From contig JAFZIN010000012.1 of assembly GCA_017554305.1 (NCBI GenBank), positions 59,102 to 123,101 on the forward strand: a stretch of DNA of 64,000 bases, in the 5' to 3' direction. The notes under the pieces are model-generated. The model saw only the letters and a program-made list of their open reading frames with translations. It had not been told where the DNA came from and made no database searches. This DNA comes from Bacteroidales bacterium. GTDB lineage: Bacteria > Bacteroidota > Bacteroidia > Bacteroidales > UBA932. Within the stretch, counting starts at the first letter, position 1; the number at the start of each line of letters is the position of its first letter. Position numbers and translations under genes: made by a program. Shown piece after piece: positions 1 to 7,451 of this stretch.

Positions 1-350
1 GACTTTCCTGTAGTGCCCGTGGTAAAGAGAATGTCTGCAACCTCTTCCGGTATTGAACTGGAAGATATCATCTCAGATATCTCTTTAAACCTGCTCTCCG
101 GAATATCTTTCTCCAGCGGTGCAGCAATTGCACCTGCCTGATGTATAGCAAAATAGGTAATCAGAAACTCAATATCCTGAGATGAGCGGAAGGCTACCAC
201 CTCTCCCTTTTTGAACTGTGCGGATCTCTCTAAAACCTTTGCATAGAGCTTTTTGTAAGTTATCTTCTCACTTCCCGCAATTGCGGCAATCTTTTCCGGA
301 TAGATTTCCGCATCTCTCTTAAGATAATCTACAAGTTTAGTAAACGCCAT
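1..350 (-). CDS. AMP-dependent acyl ligase, partial (N-terminal 116 residues)
   Basis: Only the beginning of the protein is present; the rest lies beyond the left edge. The visible part starts MAFTKLVDYL and runs to LFTTGTTGK near the window edge, which is the Ser/Thr/Gly-rich ATP/AMP-binding signature of the acyl-adenylate-forming family (acyl-CoA and acyl-ACP ligases). Established for the family: a carboxylic acid is activated as an adenylate, then passed to CoA or to the phosphopantetheine of a carrier protein. The next gene upstream, 4 bp away, is an acyl carrier protein, so loading of that carrier is the natural inference. The ATG at 348-350 follows the ACP stop closely, as expected in an operon. 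The substrate cannot be told from this fragment. Confidence 0.8.
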   Translation of the reverse strand, partial: MAFTKLVDYLKRDAEIYPEKIAAIAGSEKITYKKLYAKVLERSAQFKKGEVVAFRSSQDIEFLITYFAIHQAGAIAAPLEKDIPESRFKEISEMISSSSIPEEVADILFTTGTTGK

Positions 351-354
351 AGTC

Positions 355-579
355 TCAGTTCTTTGCAAGTTTGTTCTCTACAAGGGCAACAAGAGAATCT
401 AAAGATTTCAGGTTCTTTGGAGTTGCATCCTTTGCATCCAACTTTATGTGATACTCCTCGCTCAAAGTCATAAGGATTGTTGTAACACCCAGTGAATCAA
501 GCTCCCTAAAGAGGAAGTCCGAATCAAAGTCTACCAGCGGCAGCGCATCCTCCAACAGTTGTCTAATTCTCTCTTTCAT
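355..579 (-). CDS. Acyl carrier protein
   Basis: A 74-residue acidic protein with the carrier-protein signature FRELDSLGVT around residue 30; the Ser of DSL is the expected attachment site for 4'-phosphopantetheine. The length is typical of a free-standing acyl carrier protein. It lies between a ketosynthase (8 bp upstream) and an acyl ligase (4 bp downstream) on the same strand, so it is a dedicated carrier for a small fatty-acid or polyketide-like pathway rather than the housekeeping acpP, which in Bacteroidales usually sits next to fabF. The pathway assignment is inference from the neighbours. Confidence 0.88.
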   Translation of the reverse strand: MKERIRQLLEDALPLVDFDSDFLFRELDSLGVTTILMTLSEEYHIKLDAKDATPKNLKSLDSLVALVENKLAKN

Positions 580-587
580 ATTTTTCT

Positions 588-2525
588 CTAATTTTTATTC
601 TTTTTGTCAATAATTGAGATGTCTGCAACAAACTCATTCTCACCGGTATAATCCAGCCAGCCCGTAATCATTCTCTTTGTCTTCCTGTCCAAAAATGAAG
701 CCTTCTGCACCTGTTGCATTAACTCTTCATCTCTGCTGTTCAGTATATAAAATGACGTCTCTCCGTTGAATTTGTTGCGTATTGCAATCTCTCCCGTCAC
801 AATGTTCGGCAGTGTGTACACAAACAGAGCCGGTGAAGGAAAGTAATTATTTTCCTCCGCGATAGTTCCTAAGTAGTGAAGGTCCGTTGCCAAAGATGAC
901 GAGTGGTTGAATAGTATAACCGCCGTTGCATCAGCGCGTTCTCTTTCCTCCGCGCAATTATTTGCACCCCAACAATCAATCCCGTCTTCCGATTTGTTTT
1001 CTTCTTTTAGAAGTAACTCGGAGGCAATAAAGCCCAAACGGCTCAGCATATCCATCTTGTAATACTGCGGATAATCTCCAATTCGGCTCTTGTAAATCTG
1101 AGTCAGCATCTCCTTGCAACCAGCAGGCCTGCTGATTGTTGTGCAGTTGTTCTCTGCAGGAGTTCCTTCAGTTGAAGATATACTGCCTGCATAGATGGTT
1201 TTACCGTCCAAGACAATTCCTTTTGGAGAGATTTGAACGTTGTGTTTTATTACCAAATCATCATCTCTCAAAGTGCTGACTATCTTGCATTTATCTATTG
1301 GGTCAGAGGTGAAAGTAGATCCTGTTCTAACATCTGCTGCTGAAGTTATATTTGAATGTGCGGCCTCTGAAGGTGCCTCCTTGCTTGCAAACAGAGCGGC
1401 ATTTGCACCGCCAAAACCGGAAACCAGTTTTATGAAACTCTTCTTGTCTGTCTTTTTGTTCTCTTTACAAATCTCTATTTTCCCGGATACCCCTAACTCT
1501 TCAAACCCTCTGGTTTTAAGCACAATGCCGTCATCTACAGACTGCATGGTAAGAACGGTCTCCAGCACTCCGGCCGCTCCCAGAGTATGACCAAAATATC
1601 CCTTGAGGCTGTTAACCGGAACCTTGCCCAGCCCTGCTCTTTCCAGCGCAACAGACTCCATCTGGTCCATAAACATTGTTGCGGTTCCGTGGGCATTCAC
1701 CAATGCCAACTTCTGTGAATATGCATCCGTACTGCCGGTTTCTGCAGCAGGAGCAATAGCTTCAAGTGCCTCTTTAAGAGCTAGATATGCACCCTCTCCC
1801 TCCTTTGAAGGGGCTGTAATGTTGTAGGCATCATTTCTTACCGTGCCGCCTGAGATCCACCACTCTGAACTCTCTTTCTTCTCTGCAGATAGTATGATTG
1901 TTGCGGCTGCCTCACCCAGGTTCATTCCGTAACGCTCCAAATCAAACGGACGGCACTCTTCCTCTGAAAGTGTCTTTAATGATTGGAATCCTGATAGTAT
2001 GAACTTACTTAAAACATCCGCTCCGCAAACTATCGCATACTTGTAGAATCCCGCCTCCAACATTTTGGCTGCCAACACAATAGAGGAGAGGCCGGAGATG
2101 CAGGCATTGCAAACTACAATAGGGGAAGTGGTTATTCCAAGGTGAGAGGAGATTCGTTTTGCGCACTCTCCGGGGTAGAGGATATGACCCTCTTTACTAT
2201 CGGGAGAAAGAAGGTCTACATTTGCTTTGGTAGTTCCAAGAACAAAAAGAACATTCTTGGCAGTGAGGTCAAATTTCTCTGAAGGGGCAATGCCGGCCAG
2301 GGCTCCCTTAACGGATCTAACTACCAGAGATTCAAACTTTGTAAGATTCTCCTCTGAAAAGTTGCAGAGCTGTTCCTTGCTGAAAAGGGAGGCGAATACT
2401 CCCTCCTGCAACCCTTTTGGAGTATAAGAAGCCAAAGCACTCTTACCCGCCTTAATCTGCTGATAATTATGCTTTGAACCCTCTCCCAGCGGAGAAACTA
2501 TATTGTCTGCAATCTTGTAAACCAA
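588..2525 (-). CDS. Beta-ketoacyl-ACP synthase with a second, degenerate ketosynthase-like domain
   Basis: A 645-residue protein, about 230 longer than FabF. Residues 1-390 form a KAS II-type ketosynthase with all three catalytic residues visible: Cys in VVCNACISG, His in NAHGTATMF and His in KGYFGHTLGA. It would condense an acyl-ACP with malonyl-ACP. The C-terminal part (about 420-640) contains FNHSSSLATDLHYLGT and LPNIVTGEIAIRNKF, resembling the short ketosynthase-like domain (Pfam Ketoacyl-synt_2) of aryl-polyene and flexirubin clusters, and has no obvious catalytic Cys. It starts with TTG at 2523-2525, since no in-frame ATG lies between the preceding gene's stop and this point. It is part of the ligase/ACP/KS operon. 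The domain call for the C-terminus is from memory of the family. Confidence 0.82.
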   Translation of the reverse strand: MVYKIADNIVSPLGEGSKHNYQQIKAGKSALASYTPKGLQEGVFASLFSKEQLCNFSEENLTKFESLVVRSVKGALAGIAPSEKFDLTAKNVLFVLGTTKANVDLLSPDSKEGHILYPGECAKRISSHLGITTSPIVVCNACISGLSSIVLAAKMLEAGFYKYAIVCGADVLSKFILSGFQSLKTLSEEECRPFDLERYGMNLGEAAATIILSAEKKESSEWWISGGTVRNDAYNITAPSKEGEGAYLALKEALEAIAPAAETGSTDAYSQKLALVNAHGTATMFMDQMESVALERAGLGKVPVNSLKGYFGHTLGAAGVLETVLTMQSVDDGIVLKTRGFEELGVSGKIEICKENKKTDKKSFIKLVSGFGGANAALFASKEAPSEAAHSNITSAADVRTGSTFTSDPIDKCKIVSTLRDDDLVIKHNVQISPKGIVLDGKTIYAGSISSTEGTPAENNCTTISRPAGCKEMLTQIYKSRIGDYPQYYKMDMLSRLGFIASELLLKEENKSEDGIDCWGANNCAEERERADATAVILFNHSSSLATDLHYLGTIAEENNYFPSPALFVYTLPNIVTGEIAIRNKFNGETSFYILNSRDEELMQQVQKASFLDRKTKRMITGWLDYTGENEFVADISIIDKKNKN

Positions 2526-2536
2526 CTTTATAAATT

Positions 2537-3037
2537 CTAAAGCGCCTCAATTTTTACAGATGGAGCCAACGCTGGTTCCTTGTAAAAAACATCTTTTAAC
2601 ATCTTCCTAAAACAATGATCGGTTGCTCGATAGCCATTCCAGTGAGTGCCATTAGCTTTAGTCATTTGTCCCCTCCATTTTAACTCTCCTGTTTTTGTGA
2701 GAATTTCTGGAGTAAGCCAGCAGTATGGAGTGCCAACTTTTCTTCTCTTAGTCTCAAAGATCTTAAGAACGAAATCAGCCTCTTCTTTGCTATCTACTGG
2801 TATCCATTTCGTGTAGCCTTTTGTAAGACGTTTCATATCCCCAGACTCATCATCCCAAGAGCCAATGTTTTCCCATACTATGAAAACTTTGTTTCCTGGA
2901 GCAGCTAACTCTGAAAGTCCAGAAGAATTAATCTGGGATTTCGTTAGATATGCAGAATGTGATGCGTTACCACAACCTGATATTACAAATACTACTGTTG
3001 CAAAAGCAACTATAAGTAGGAATAGATTTCTTTTCAT
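2537..3037 (-). CDS. Hypothetical lipoprotein
   Basis: A 166-residue protein with a clear lipoprotein signal: MKRN, a hydrophobic stretch, then the lipobox VISGCG with Cys at about residue 22, so it should be lipidated and placed in the cell envelope. The mature part is a small mixed alpha/beta domain with KVFIVWENIGSW and ADFVLKIFETKRRK; I do not recognise the family. It ends 11 bp in front of the ketosynthase start and could be the first gene of that operon. A weak promoter-like TATATTTA lies just upstream of its ATG. Confidence 0.7.
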   Translation of the reverse strand: MKRNLFLLIVAFATVVFVISGCGNASHSAYLTKSQINSSGLSELAAPGNKVFIVWENIGSWDDESGDMKRLTKGYTKWIPVDSKEEADFVLKIFETKRRKVGTPYCWLTPEILTKTGELKWRGQMTKANGTHWNGYRATDHCFRKMLKDVFYKEPALAPSVKIEAL

Positions 3038-3131
3038 GATGTAAATATAACTATATATCCTTATTCTTTGATTATATAAGGGATAAAGCGGTTTTACCTA
3101 AATTATTTCTGTATTTGAAATCAAAGGCATA

Positions 3132-3716
3132 CTAATACTCTCTGTTGAGCAATCTGTTAAAGCCCTCCTTCAAATCGTATGCAAGGCGCTGGGTGAAGAC
3201 ATCATCCATCTCTCTGCCTCCCTTTATGATTTCCGTAATGAGACCATCCTTTCCCCAGTAGTAACGGGTCTCCTCTTTTACCGTTTCCTTGCCGGTATCC
3301 GTAACTTTCTGACAGAAATAGAATACCAGATTCAAATCATCGTCATAGAGGAACTCTTCATAGTATGTAGAGATGGTTCTTACGTACTTGCGGGATATGA
3401 AATAGAGGAAGTAGTAGGGCTCTCCTGTATCTTCATCGTGACCGTTGTGGTAGTAATAGTTAATCTCTTCCTTAATCTCTCCCGCACCCGGCGCAATGTA
3501 GTGAGAATTAACGGTTGTGATATTCAGAGGCATCTCCGGCGGATTCTCCGGATCTCCCTTCTCAAGCATAGTCTTGGTGTTGGCATAGAGCTTACGAATC
3601 TTTGCCAGTTCCTCATTTTTCTGCGTCTGGTTCTGTGCCTTATTCTGCACGTTGTTCTGTGCCTGCGCTCCTACCGCAAAGAGTAAAAGAAGGGCCGCTA
3701 TTGCTATCTTTTTCAT
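3132..3716 (-). CDS. Hypothetical secreted protein
   Basis: A 194-residue protein with a signal peptide (MKKIAIAALLLLFAVGAQAQ, cleavage expected after AQA), so it is exported to the periplasm. The mature protein opens with a short Asn/Gln-rich stretch, followed by Tyr-rich strands such as YYYHNGHDEDTGEPYYFLYF and LVFYFCQK, typical of a small beta-rich envelope protein. No family recognised. It stands alone between the lipoprotein at 2537 and a toxin-antitoxin pair, all on the minus strand. Confidence 0.65.
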   Translation of the reverse strand: MKKIAIAALLLLFAVGAQAQNNVQNKAQNQTQKNEELAKIRKLYANTKTMLEKGDPENPPEMPLNITTVNSHYIAPGAGEIKEEINYYYHNGHDEDTGEPYYFLYFISRKYVRTISTYYEEFLYDDDLNLVFYFCQKVTDTGKETVKEETRYYWGKDGLITEIIKGGREMDDVFTQRLAYDLKEGFNRLLNREY

Positions 3717-3766
3717 ATATGTCTGCTTTTAATCTGCTTTTAAACTACCGCAAGTTACAAAAAATC

Positions 3767-4216
3767 CTAACTATTTTTCAGTGCAATACAAATCTCCACC
3801 ATCTCTTTTGGCGTAATGACAAAAGGTTTTTGTGGAAAGTGTTTTTTGTTGCCTGTTACAAGATAAGAGTCACTTTTACTTAGTTTTACTTCATAGAAAA
3901 CGATATCCTTGGAATCCGGGAACACCTCATCAGTTATCTCTGTGCGCTGAACGTTTACACCAACTGATTTGAAAAAACTCATTGTTTGTTCTATATCCTG
4001 TTGATTCAGATTAAACTTACTTCTGGATAAAACCTCCTGGTATTCAGCTAATATTTCATTGTTGAAGACCGGTGTGATTACTCCCGTAAACACATAAGCC
4101 ACAACCATTAGTGGATACGATTCTACTTTTGTTGCAATAAGCGCAGAAACAAGAACGTTTGTGTCTATAACTGCAAATATTTTATTTTCGATTTCTGGTT
4201 TCATTAATAATGGCAT
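3767..4216 (-). CDS. PIN-domain toxin of a toxin-antitoxin pair
   Basis: A 149-residue PIN-domain protein, the ribonuclease toxin fold. The first catalytic acid is in FAVIDTNVLVSALI, further acids are in NEILAEYQEVL and in DSKDIVFYEV/SDSYLVTGNKKHF, which is the usual PIN spacing. Such toxins cleave RNA with Mg2+ when released from the antitoxin. It overlaps the end of the RelB-like antitoxin gene by about 35 bp, the standard antitoxin-first arrangement with translational coupling. An internal ATG at 4204 (MKPEIEN) is an equally good start and would shorten the overlap to 23 bp. PIN toxins are more usually paired with VapB-like antitoxins; RelB partners do occur. Confidence 0.85.
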   Translation of the reverse strand: MPLLMKPEIENKIFAVIDTNVLVSALIATKVESYPLMVVAYVFTGVITPVFNNEILAEYQEVLSRSKFNLNQQDIEQTMSFFKSVGVNVQRTEITDEVFPDSKDIVFYEVKLSKSDSYLVTGNKKHFPQKPFVITPKEMVEICIALKNS

Positions 4217-4469
4217 TTATTTCATCAAGGCTCATATCACCCGCCCCATTTGCTATTGCCTGTTCTCTCATCCTTTGAAATGCCTCCCAACCTTTTTGTC
4301 TGATTTCTGTCTCAGATTCCGCTTTAATCTCAAACGGAATCTTACGCTCTCTTACAACGGCCTTCATAAAAAGATTGAAGGCAGCGCTGTTACTGAGACC
4401 GAACTGATCACACATCTGATCAAAGCTTTTCTTCAGTTGTTCATCAACCCTAAAAGATACTAATGTCAT
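4182..4469 (-). CDS. RelB/DinJ-family antitoxin
   Basis: A 95-residue protein starting MTLVSFRVDEQLKKSFDQMC, a ribbon-helix-helix N-terminus of the RelB/DinJ type (FRVDEQLK strand, then LSNSAAFNLFMKAV helices), followed by a charged helical C-terminal half that would wrap around and inhibit the toxin. It probably also binds its own promoter, as in related pairs. The toxin gene begins inside its 3' end. The start is the only ATG that preserves the DNA-binding strand. Confidence 0.83.
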   Translation of the reverse strand: MTLVSFRVDEQLKKSFDQMCDQFGLSNSAAFNLFMKAVVRERKIPFEIKAESETEIRQKGWEAFQRMREQAIANGAGDMSLDEINAIINETRNRK

Positions 4470-4554
4470 ATATCTGAACGCTTTTATTTATACTGCAAAG
4501 ATATATAATGATTATGTATAAACAATATATTTTAAGCCCATCGGGAGGCAAAGT

Positions 4555-4962
4555 TTACAACAGTGAAACGGAAAGCAGTTGCCGTCCTATTTGATGAAGA
4601 GCATTTTCTATCTTCAAAACTTGCTTCTGGGAGATATAGTAATCTCCCTTCTTGTAGTGCCTTAACAAAGAGGCGTTTATTCCGGAGATTTTTGAAAACT
4701 TTGATATGTTTATGTAATCCAACTCAGTAAAGATTGAAGCAACGTCATACTTGTACTCAAATGTTGGATTGATAAGTTCTTTAGGAACAGCTATTTTCTC
4801 ACTCTCATAACATTCCACAACCTCTTTAAAGCTGTTGTCAAAATCTGTTTTAGCATCTTCAATAGTCTTTCCTTCTCCCCAGATAACACTGCTTTTCAGG
4901 TTGTTGGCAAACATTCCAAACTTTCCGTCTTTCCCTTTTTCTATTACTACAATAATCTTCAT
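4555..4962 (-). CDS. HicB-like antitoxin/regulator without a HicA partner
   Basis: A 135-residue protein. Residues 1-60 (KIIVVIEKGKDGKFGMFANN, then GEGKTIEDAKTDFDNSFKE) match the HicB partial RNase-H fold; residues 85-135 form a helix-turn-helix (ISKFSKISGINASLLRHYKK) that would bind DNA. HicB antitoxins normally follow a 60-residue HicA RNase gene; none is present on either side, so this is an orphan. The ATG at 4960-4962 is preferred over an in-frame TTG 27 bp upstream, because the promoter -7 box lies immediately before that TTG. Confidence 0.72.
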   Translation of the reverse strand: MKIIVVIEKGKDGKFGMFANNLKSSVIWGEGKTIEDAKTDFDNSFKEVVECYESEKIAVPKELINPTFEYKYDVASIFTELDYINISKFSKISGINASLLRHYKKGDYYISQKQVLKIENALHQIGRQLLSVSLL

Positions 4963-4993
4963 TTTGTGGACCACTTCATATCTTTTCAACGTT

Positions 4994-5001
4994 CAAATAT
5001 A
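4994..5001 (-). promoter_or_regulatory. -7 box of the HicB-like gene
   Basis: On the minus strand this reads TATATTTG, a perfect match to the Bacteroidota -7 consensus TAnnTTTG, about 30 bp before the ATG at 4962. A clear -33 TTTG is not seen at the right distance, so confidence is moderate. Confidence 0.5.
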
Positions 5002-5029
5002 TTACAAAATCGTGATATAACCAAGAGTC

Positions 5030-6613
5030 CTAAAAGAGCTCGTCTTTGTCTGGGCAACGGAACTGAACGGCCTCTGCAAGGTGATTCATAGTTATGGAAT
5101 CAGAACGGGCAAGGTCTGCAATGGTGCGGGCAATCTTTAAGATTCTGGTGTAGCCTCTGGCGGAAATCTTATGCTTGTTAATGACCGCCTCCATAAAGAG
5201 TTCCTCTTTCTTGCCCAGGGCGCAATATCTTTTTAATCCCGATGAAGATATAGCAGCATTAGTGAAGAACGATTCGTTGTTTGCGGAGTATCTCTTCCTT
5301 TGCAACTCTCTGGCCTCCCTCACTCTCTCTGCAATTACTCTGCTTGGTTCCGCTTTGGAATCTTCTCCAAAAATCAGATCCGATGCCGCTACTTGTTTGA
5401 TTATTAGATTAATATCAATTCTGTCATAAACGGGACCGGACACCTTAACCCTGTATCTCTGAATGGCAGCAGAGGAACATTGGCACTCTCCAACTCCGTC
5501 ATACAGATGTCCGCAAGGGCAAGGATTCATTGCTGCAACCAGCATGAAACGGGCGGGGTAGTAATTTTTGGAACGCACTCTACTTATCTGAACCACACCA
5601 TCTTCCAGCGGCTGTCGGAGCACCTCTATAGAGCGTCTGTCAAACTCGGCAAACTCATCACAAAAGAGCACTCCGTTATGGGCAAGAGAAATTTCTCCGG
5701 GCATTCCCTTGTTGCCGCCTCCAATAAGAGCGGGAACTGTAATGGTGTGATGCGGAGCACGGAACGGACGTTGACGGATTAATCCTCCGGTATGGTTCTC
5801 GTTGTTTGTCATCATTTGCAAAAGACCTGCAACAGAGTAAATTTTACTCGTCTCAATTGCCTCCTCCTTTGACAGAGGCGGAAGGATTCCAGGTAAACAC
5901 TTTGCCATGAATGTTTTACCGCTGCCGGGAGAGCCGGTTAAGACAATGTTGTGTCCTCCTGCCGCAGCAATCTCCAATCCTCTCTTTGCCTTTTGCTGTC
6001 CTTTAACTAAAGCAAAGTCATAGTTGTTTTTTTCTGCAGAGACTTTCCTCTTTATGGAAATATTCTTGGATGAGACAATCAAATTTTTGCAGGACTCCTG
6101 ATGGGAGAGAATGTCTACAACATCTTTGAAGTTATTTGCTCCGTAGATTGTAATGCCGTCTATCTCAGCCCCTTCCAATGCAGAGTTGCGAGGAAGAATA
6201 CAGGCAGAAAAGCCCTGATTCATGGCGTGAATAATTATTGGAAGAGCACCGGGTATTTCCCTCAGCGTTCCGTCCAATGCAAGTTCACCAAGTATGATAA
6301 ACGAACTCAAACGGTTAGTAATGTCTTCCTCCAATTGCTTTGATGCACAGAGGATTCCAATGGCAAGAGGCACATCAAATGAAGAGCCCTCCTTTCTTAT
6401 ATTCGCCGGAGCCAGATTGATAGTCAGCTTCTTGCCAGGCAGTCGGTATCCATTGCAAGTGAGCGCACTGTCTATCCTTTGCTGGCTCTCCTTAATGGCA
6501 CTGTCCGGCAATCCAACCAAACGGTACTGGATACCTATAGATACGGAAACCTCCACTGTAATTGTAGTGACTTCCAGCCCGTTACAACAGGCACAATAAA
6601 CTTTACATAACAT
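5030..6613 (-). CDS. comM: YifB/ComM-family Mg-chelatase-like AAA+ ATPase
   Basis: A 527-residue protein of the usual length. The N-terminal third is the Lon-protease-like domain 5 fold (LEVTTITVEVSVSIG, GLPDSAIKES); the centre is an AAA+ module with Walker A GSPGSGKTF and Walker B LFCDEFAEF; a Cys-rich insert PCPCGH with a second CQCS follows; the C-terminus is the Mg-chelatase helical domain. In Haemophilus and Vibrio, ComM is a hexameric helicase that drives branch migration during natural transformation; in Bacteroidota the role is untested. It is transcribed alone, away from a plus-strand promoter just upstream. Confidence 0.9.
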   Translation of the reverse strand: MLCKVYCACCNGLEVTTITVEVSVSIGIQYRLVGLPDSAIKESQQRIDSALTCNGYRLPGKKLTINLAPANIRKEGSSFDVPLAIGILCASKQLEEDITNRLSSFIILGELALDGTLREIPGALPIIIHAMNQGFSACILPRNSALEGAEIDGITIYGANNFKDVVDILSHQESCKNLIVSSKNISIKRKVSAEKNNYDFALVKGQQKAKRGLEIAAAGGHNIVLTGSPGSGKTFMAKCLPGILPPLSKEEAIETSKIYSVAGLLQMMTNNENHTGGLIRQRPFRAPHHTITVPALIGGGNKGMPGEISLAHNGVLFCDEFAEFDRRSIEVLRQPLEDGVVQISRVRSKNYYPARFMLVAAMNPCPCGHLYDGVGECQCSSAAIQRYRVKVSGPVYDRIDINLIIKQVAASDLIFGEDSKAEPSRVIAERVREARELQRKRYSANNESFFTNAAISSSGLKRYCALGKKEELFMEAVINKHKISARGYTRILKIARTIADLARSDSITMNHLAEAVQFRCPDKDELF

Positions 6614-6632
6614 ATCTTTTTCTTTTTAATTG

Positions 6633-6663
6633 TTTGTTTCTTTCAAAATGTTTCCTACCTTTG
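6633..6663 (+). promoter_or_regulatory. Plus-strand Bacteroidota promoter, no gene of its own
   Basis: TTTG at 6633-6636 and TACCTTTG at 6656-6663 are separated by 19 bp, the consensus spacing of Bacteroidota primary sigma factor promoters. Transcription would begin near 6670 and run rightwards through the hairpin at 6689-6733 and then antisense to the gene at 6725-7186. No plus-strand open reading frame of note follows, so the product would be a small or antisense RNA. Prediction only. Confidence 0.55.
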
Positions 6664-6688
6664 CACTGTCAGGTAATTCCTGATGTAA

Positions 6689-6733
6689 GAGCCATAGGCA
6701 AGCCGGGGTGCTACCCGGAACTCCCTATGGCTC
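6689..6733. terminator. Long two-part hairpin
   Basis: GAGCCATAGG (6689-6698) pairs perfectly with CCTATGGCTC (6724-6733); inside it CCGGG (6703-6707) pairs with CCCGG (6714-6718) around a six-base loop. The stop codon of the minus-strand gene lies in the right arm. On the minus strand it could end that gene's transcript, although no T-run follows; on the plus strand it would be the first structure of a transcript from the promoter at 6633-6663. Role uncertain. Confidence 0.5.
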
Positions 6734-7186
6734 TGATATTTTGTCAACTATAGAGTATAACTCATACAAGCCACTTCTTGTTTGCTTATCAACTTTGAAG
6801 AATATTCCAATCCCATCTGTATCCTTGTATGTAAACCAAAGATATCGTCCATCTTCTCGAGAATGATTTGAGATATGAACTGTTGGGATATAACTTGATC
6901 TTGAAAGTATCGTATCCACGCTTTTAAGTGATTCCTCAGTAAAGTACTTCCCACTTAATGTCAGCATTACATCGTTGCAAAAATGATTTATTCCACTTCT
7001 TGTAAAATGAATCTCTATCTTGGCATTATTGTCAATAACTTGATTTACAGTTCTTTCCTTCAGTAACAGGTAAATCTCTTTTGCTAACTTTCTTTTCTTT
7101 TTCTTTACGGCATTCTTCTCCTCTTCAGATAAATCATGGTATTCCAGTCGAATACCTTCTCTTAGATATAATTCTTCAATACTCAT
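6725..7186 (-). CDS. Hypothetical protein, possible BECR-fold nuclease-like domain
   Basis: A 153-residue protein from the ATG at 7184-7186 (MSIEELYLREG); an upstream ATG-like start would add 17 residues of poor character. It begins with a Lys-rich helix (EEEKNAVKKKKRKLAKE), followed by a compact domain with HFTRSGINHFCNDV, HISNHSREDGRYLWFTYK and a final SGLYELYSIV. The conserved-looking His, Arg and Ser residues recall the phage-borne Barnase/EndoU/ColicinE5-type polyvalent domains, but I cannot confirm this. No signal peptide. It is a single gene, possibly covered by an antisense transcript. Confidence 0.55.
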   Translation of the reverse strand: MSIEELYLREGIRLEYHDLSEEEKNAVKKKKRKLAKEIYLLLKERTVNQVIDNNAKIEIHFTRSGINHFCNDVMLTLSGKYFTEESLKSVDTILSRSSYIPTVHISNHSREDGRYLWFTYKDTDGIGIFFKVDKQTRSGLYELYSIVDKISEP

Positions 7187-7241
7187 AATAGTTTTTTGGT
7201 GATAAAGATATATGTGTAAGTGGCTGATACAAAGCATTCGC

Positions 7242-7275
7242 GTAAAAACTTTCAGTGTCTGTGAAAAGTTTTTAC
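7242..7275. repeat. Perfect 11-bp inverted repeat
   Basis: GTAAAAACTTT (7242-7252) and AAAGTTTTTAC (7265-7275) are perfect inverted copies around a 12-bp spacer. They lie upstream of the minus-strand gene ending at 6725, where an operator could sit, or form a transcript hairpin. No function can be assigned. Confidence 0.5.
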
Positions 7276-7282
7276 CCGGTTT

Positions 7283-7316
7283 ATTTTGGAGGATAAATTT
7301 TACTCCAAAATTTTTG
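7283..7316 (+). terminator. Candidate plus-strand terminator
   Basis: ATTTTGGAG (7283-7291) and CTCCAAAAT (7303-7311) form a perfect 9-bp stem, and the plus strand continues with TTTTTG. This would terminate a rightward transcript such as one from the promoter at 6633-6663. A-T rich, so moderate. Confidence 0.45.
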
Positions 7317-7370
7317 AATTACTTGAAAATCCTAAACCTCTGATGTTGTTTGGTTTGGGGTCTCTTTAAC

Positions 7371-7425
7371 TTTGATTTACTTTGACTATCTTTGATTGAC
7401 TTTGAATTTATTTGAGTATCTTTGA
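7371..7425 (+). repeat. Six TTTGA units at exact 10-bp spacing, overlapping promoter -7 boxes
   Basis: TTTGA starts at 7371, 7381, 7391, 7401, 7411 and 7421, a perfect 10-bp period. Two of the units complete a -7 consensus TATCTTTG (7387-7394 and 7417-7424). The downstream one is 28 bp before the ATG of the gene at 7452, so this array is most likely part of that gene's promoter. Gain or loss of units by slippage would move the promoter elements. Confidence 0.7.
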
Positions 7426-7451
7426 AAAACACATAGTATAGGAGGTCTTTT

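Noticed and set aside
3767-5001. Defence island or integrative element
   Set aside because: Only a toxin-antitoxin pair and an orphan HicB; no integrase, attachment-site repeats or further defence genes.
6689-6733. Possible riboswitch (SAM, cobalamin or fluoride) in the two-part hairpin
   Set aside because: None of the conserved core sequences I know of these classes could be found, and no fitting gene follows on the plus strand.
7371-7425. Plasmid or phage replication iterons
   Set aside because: The units are too short and contain the promoter -7 sequence; no replication protein is near.
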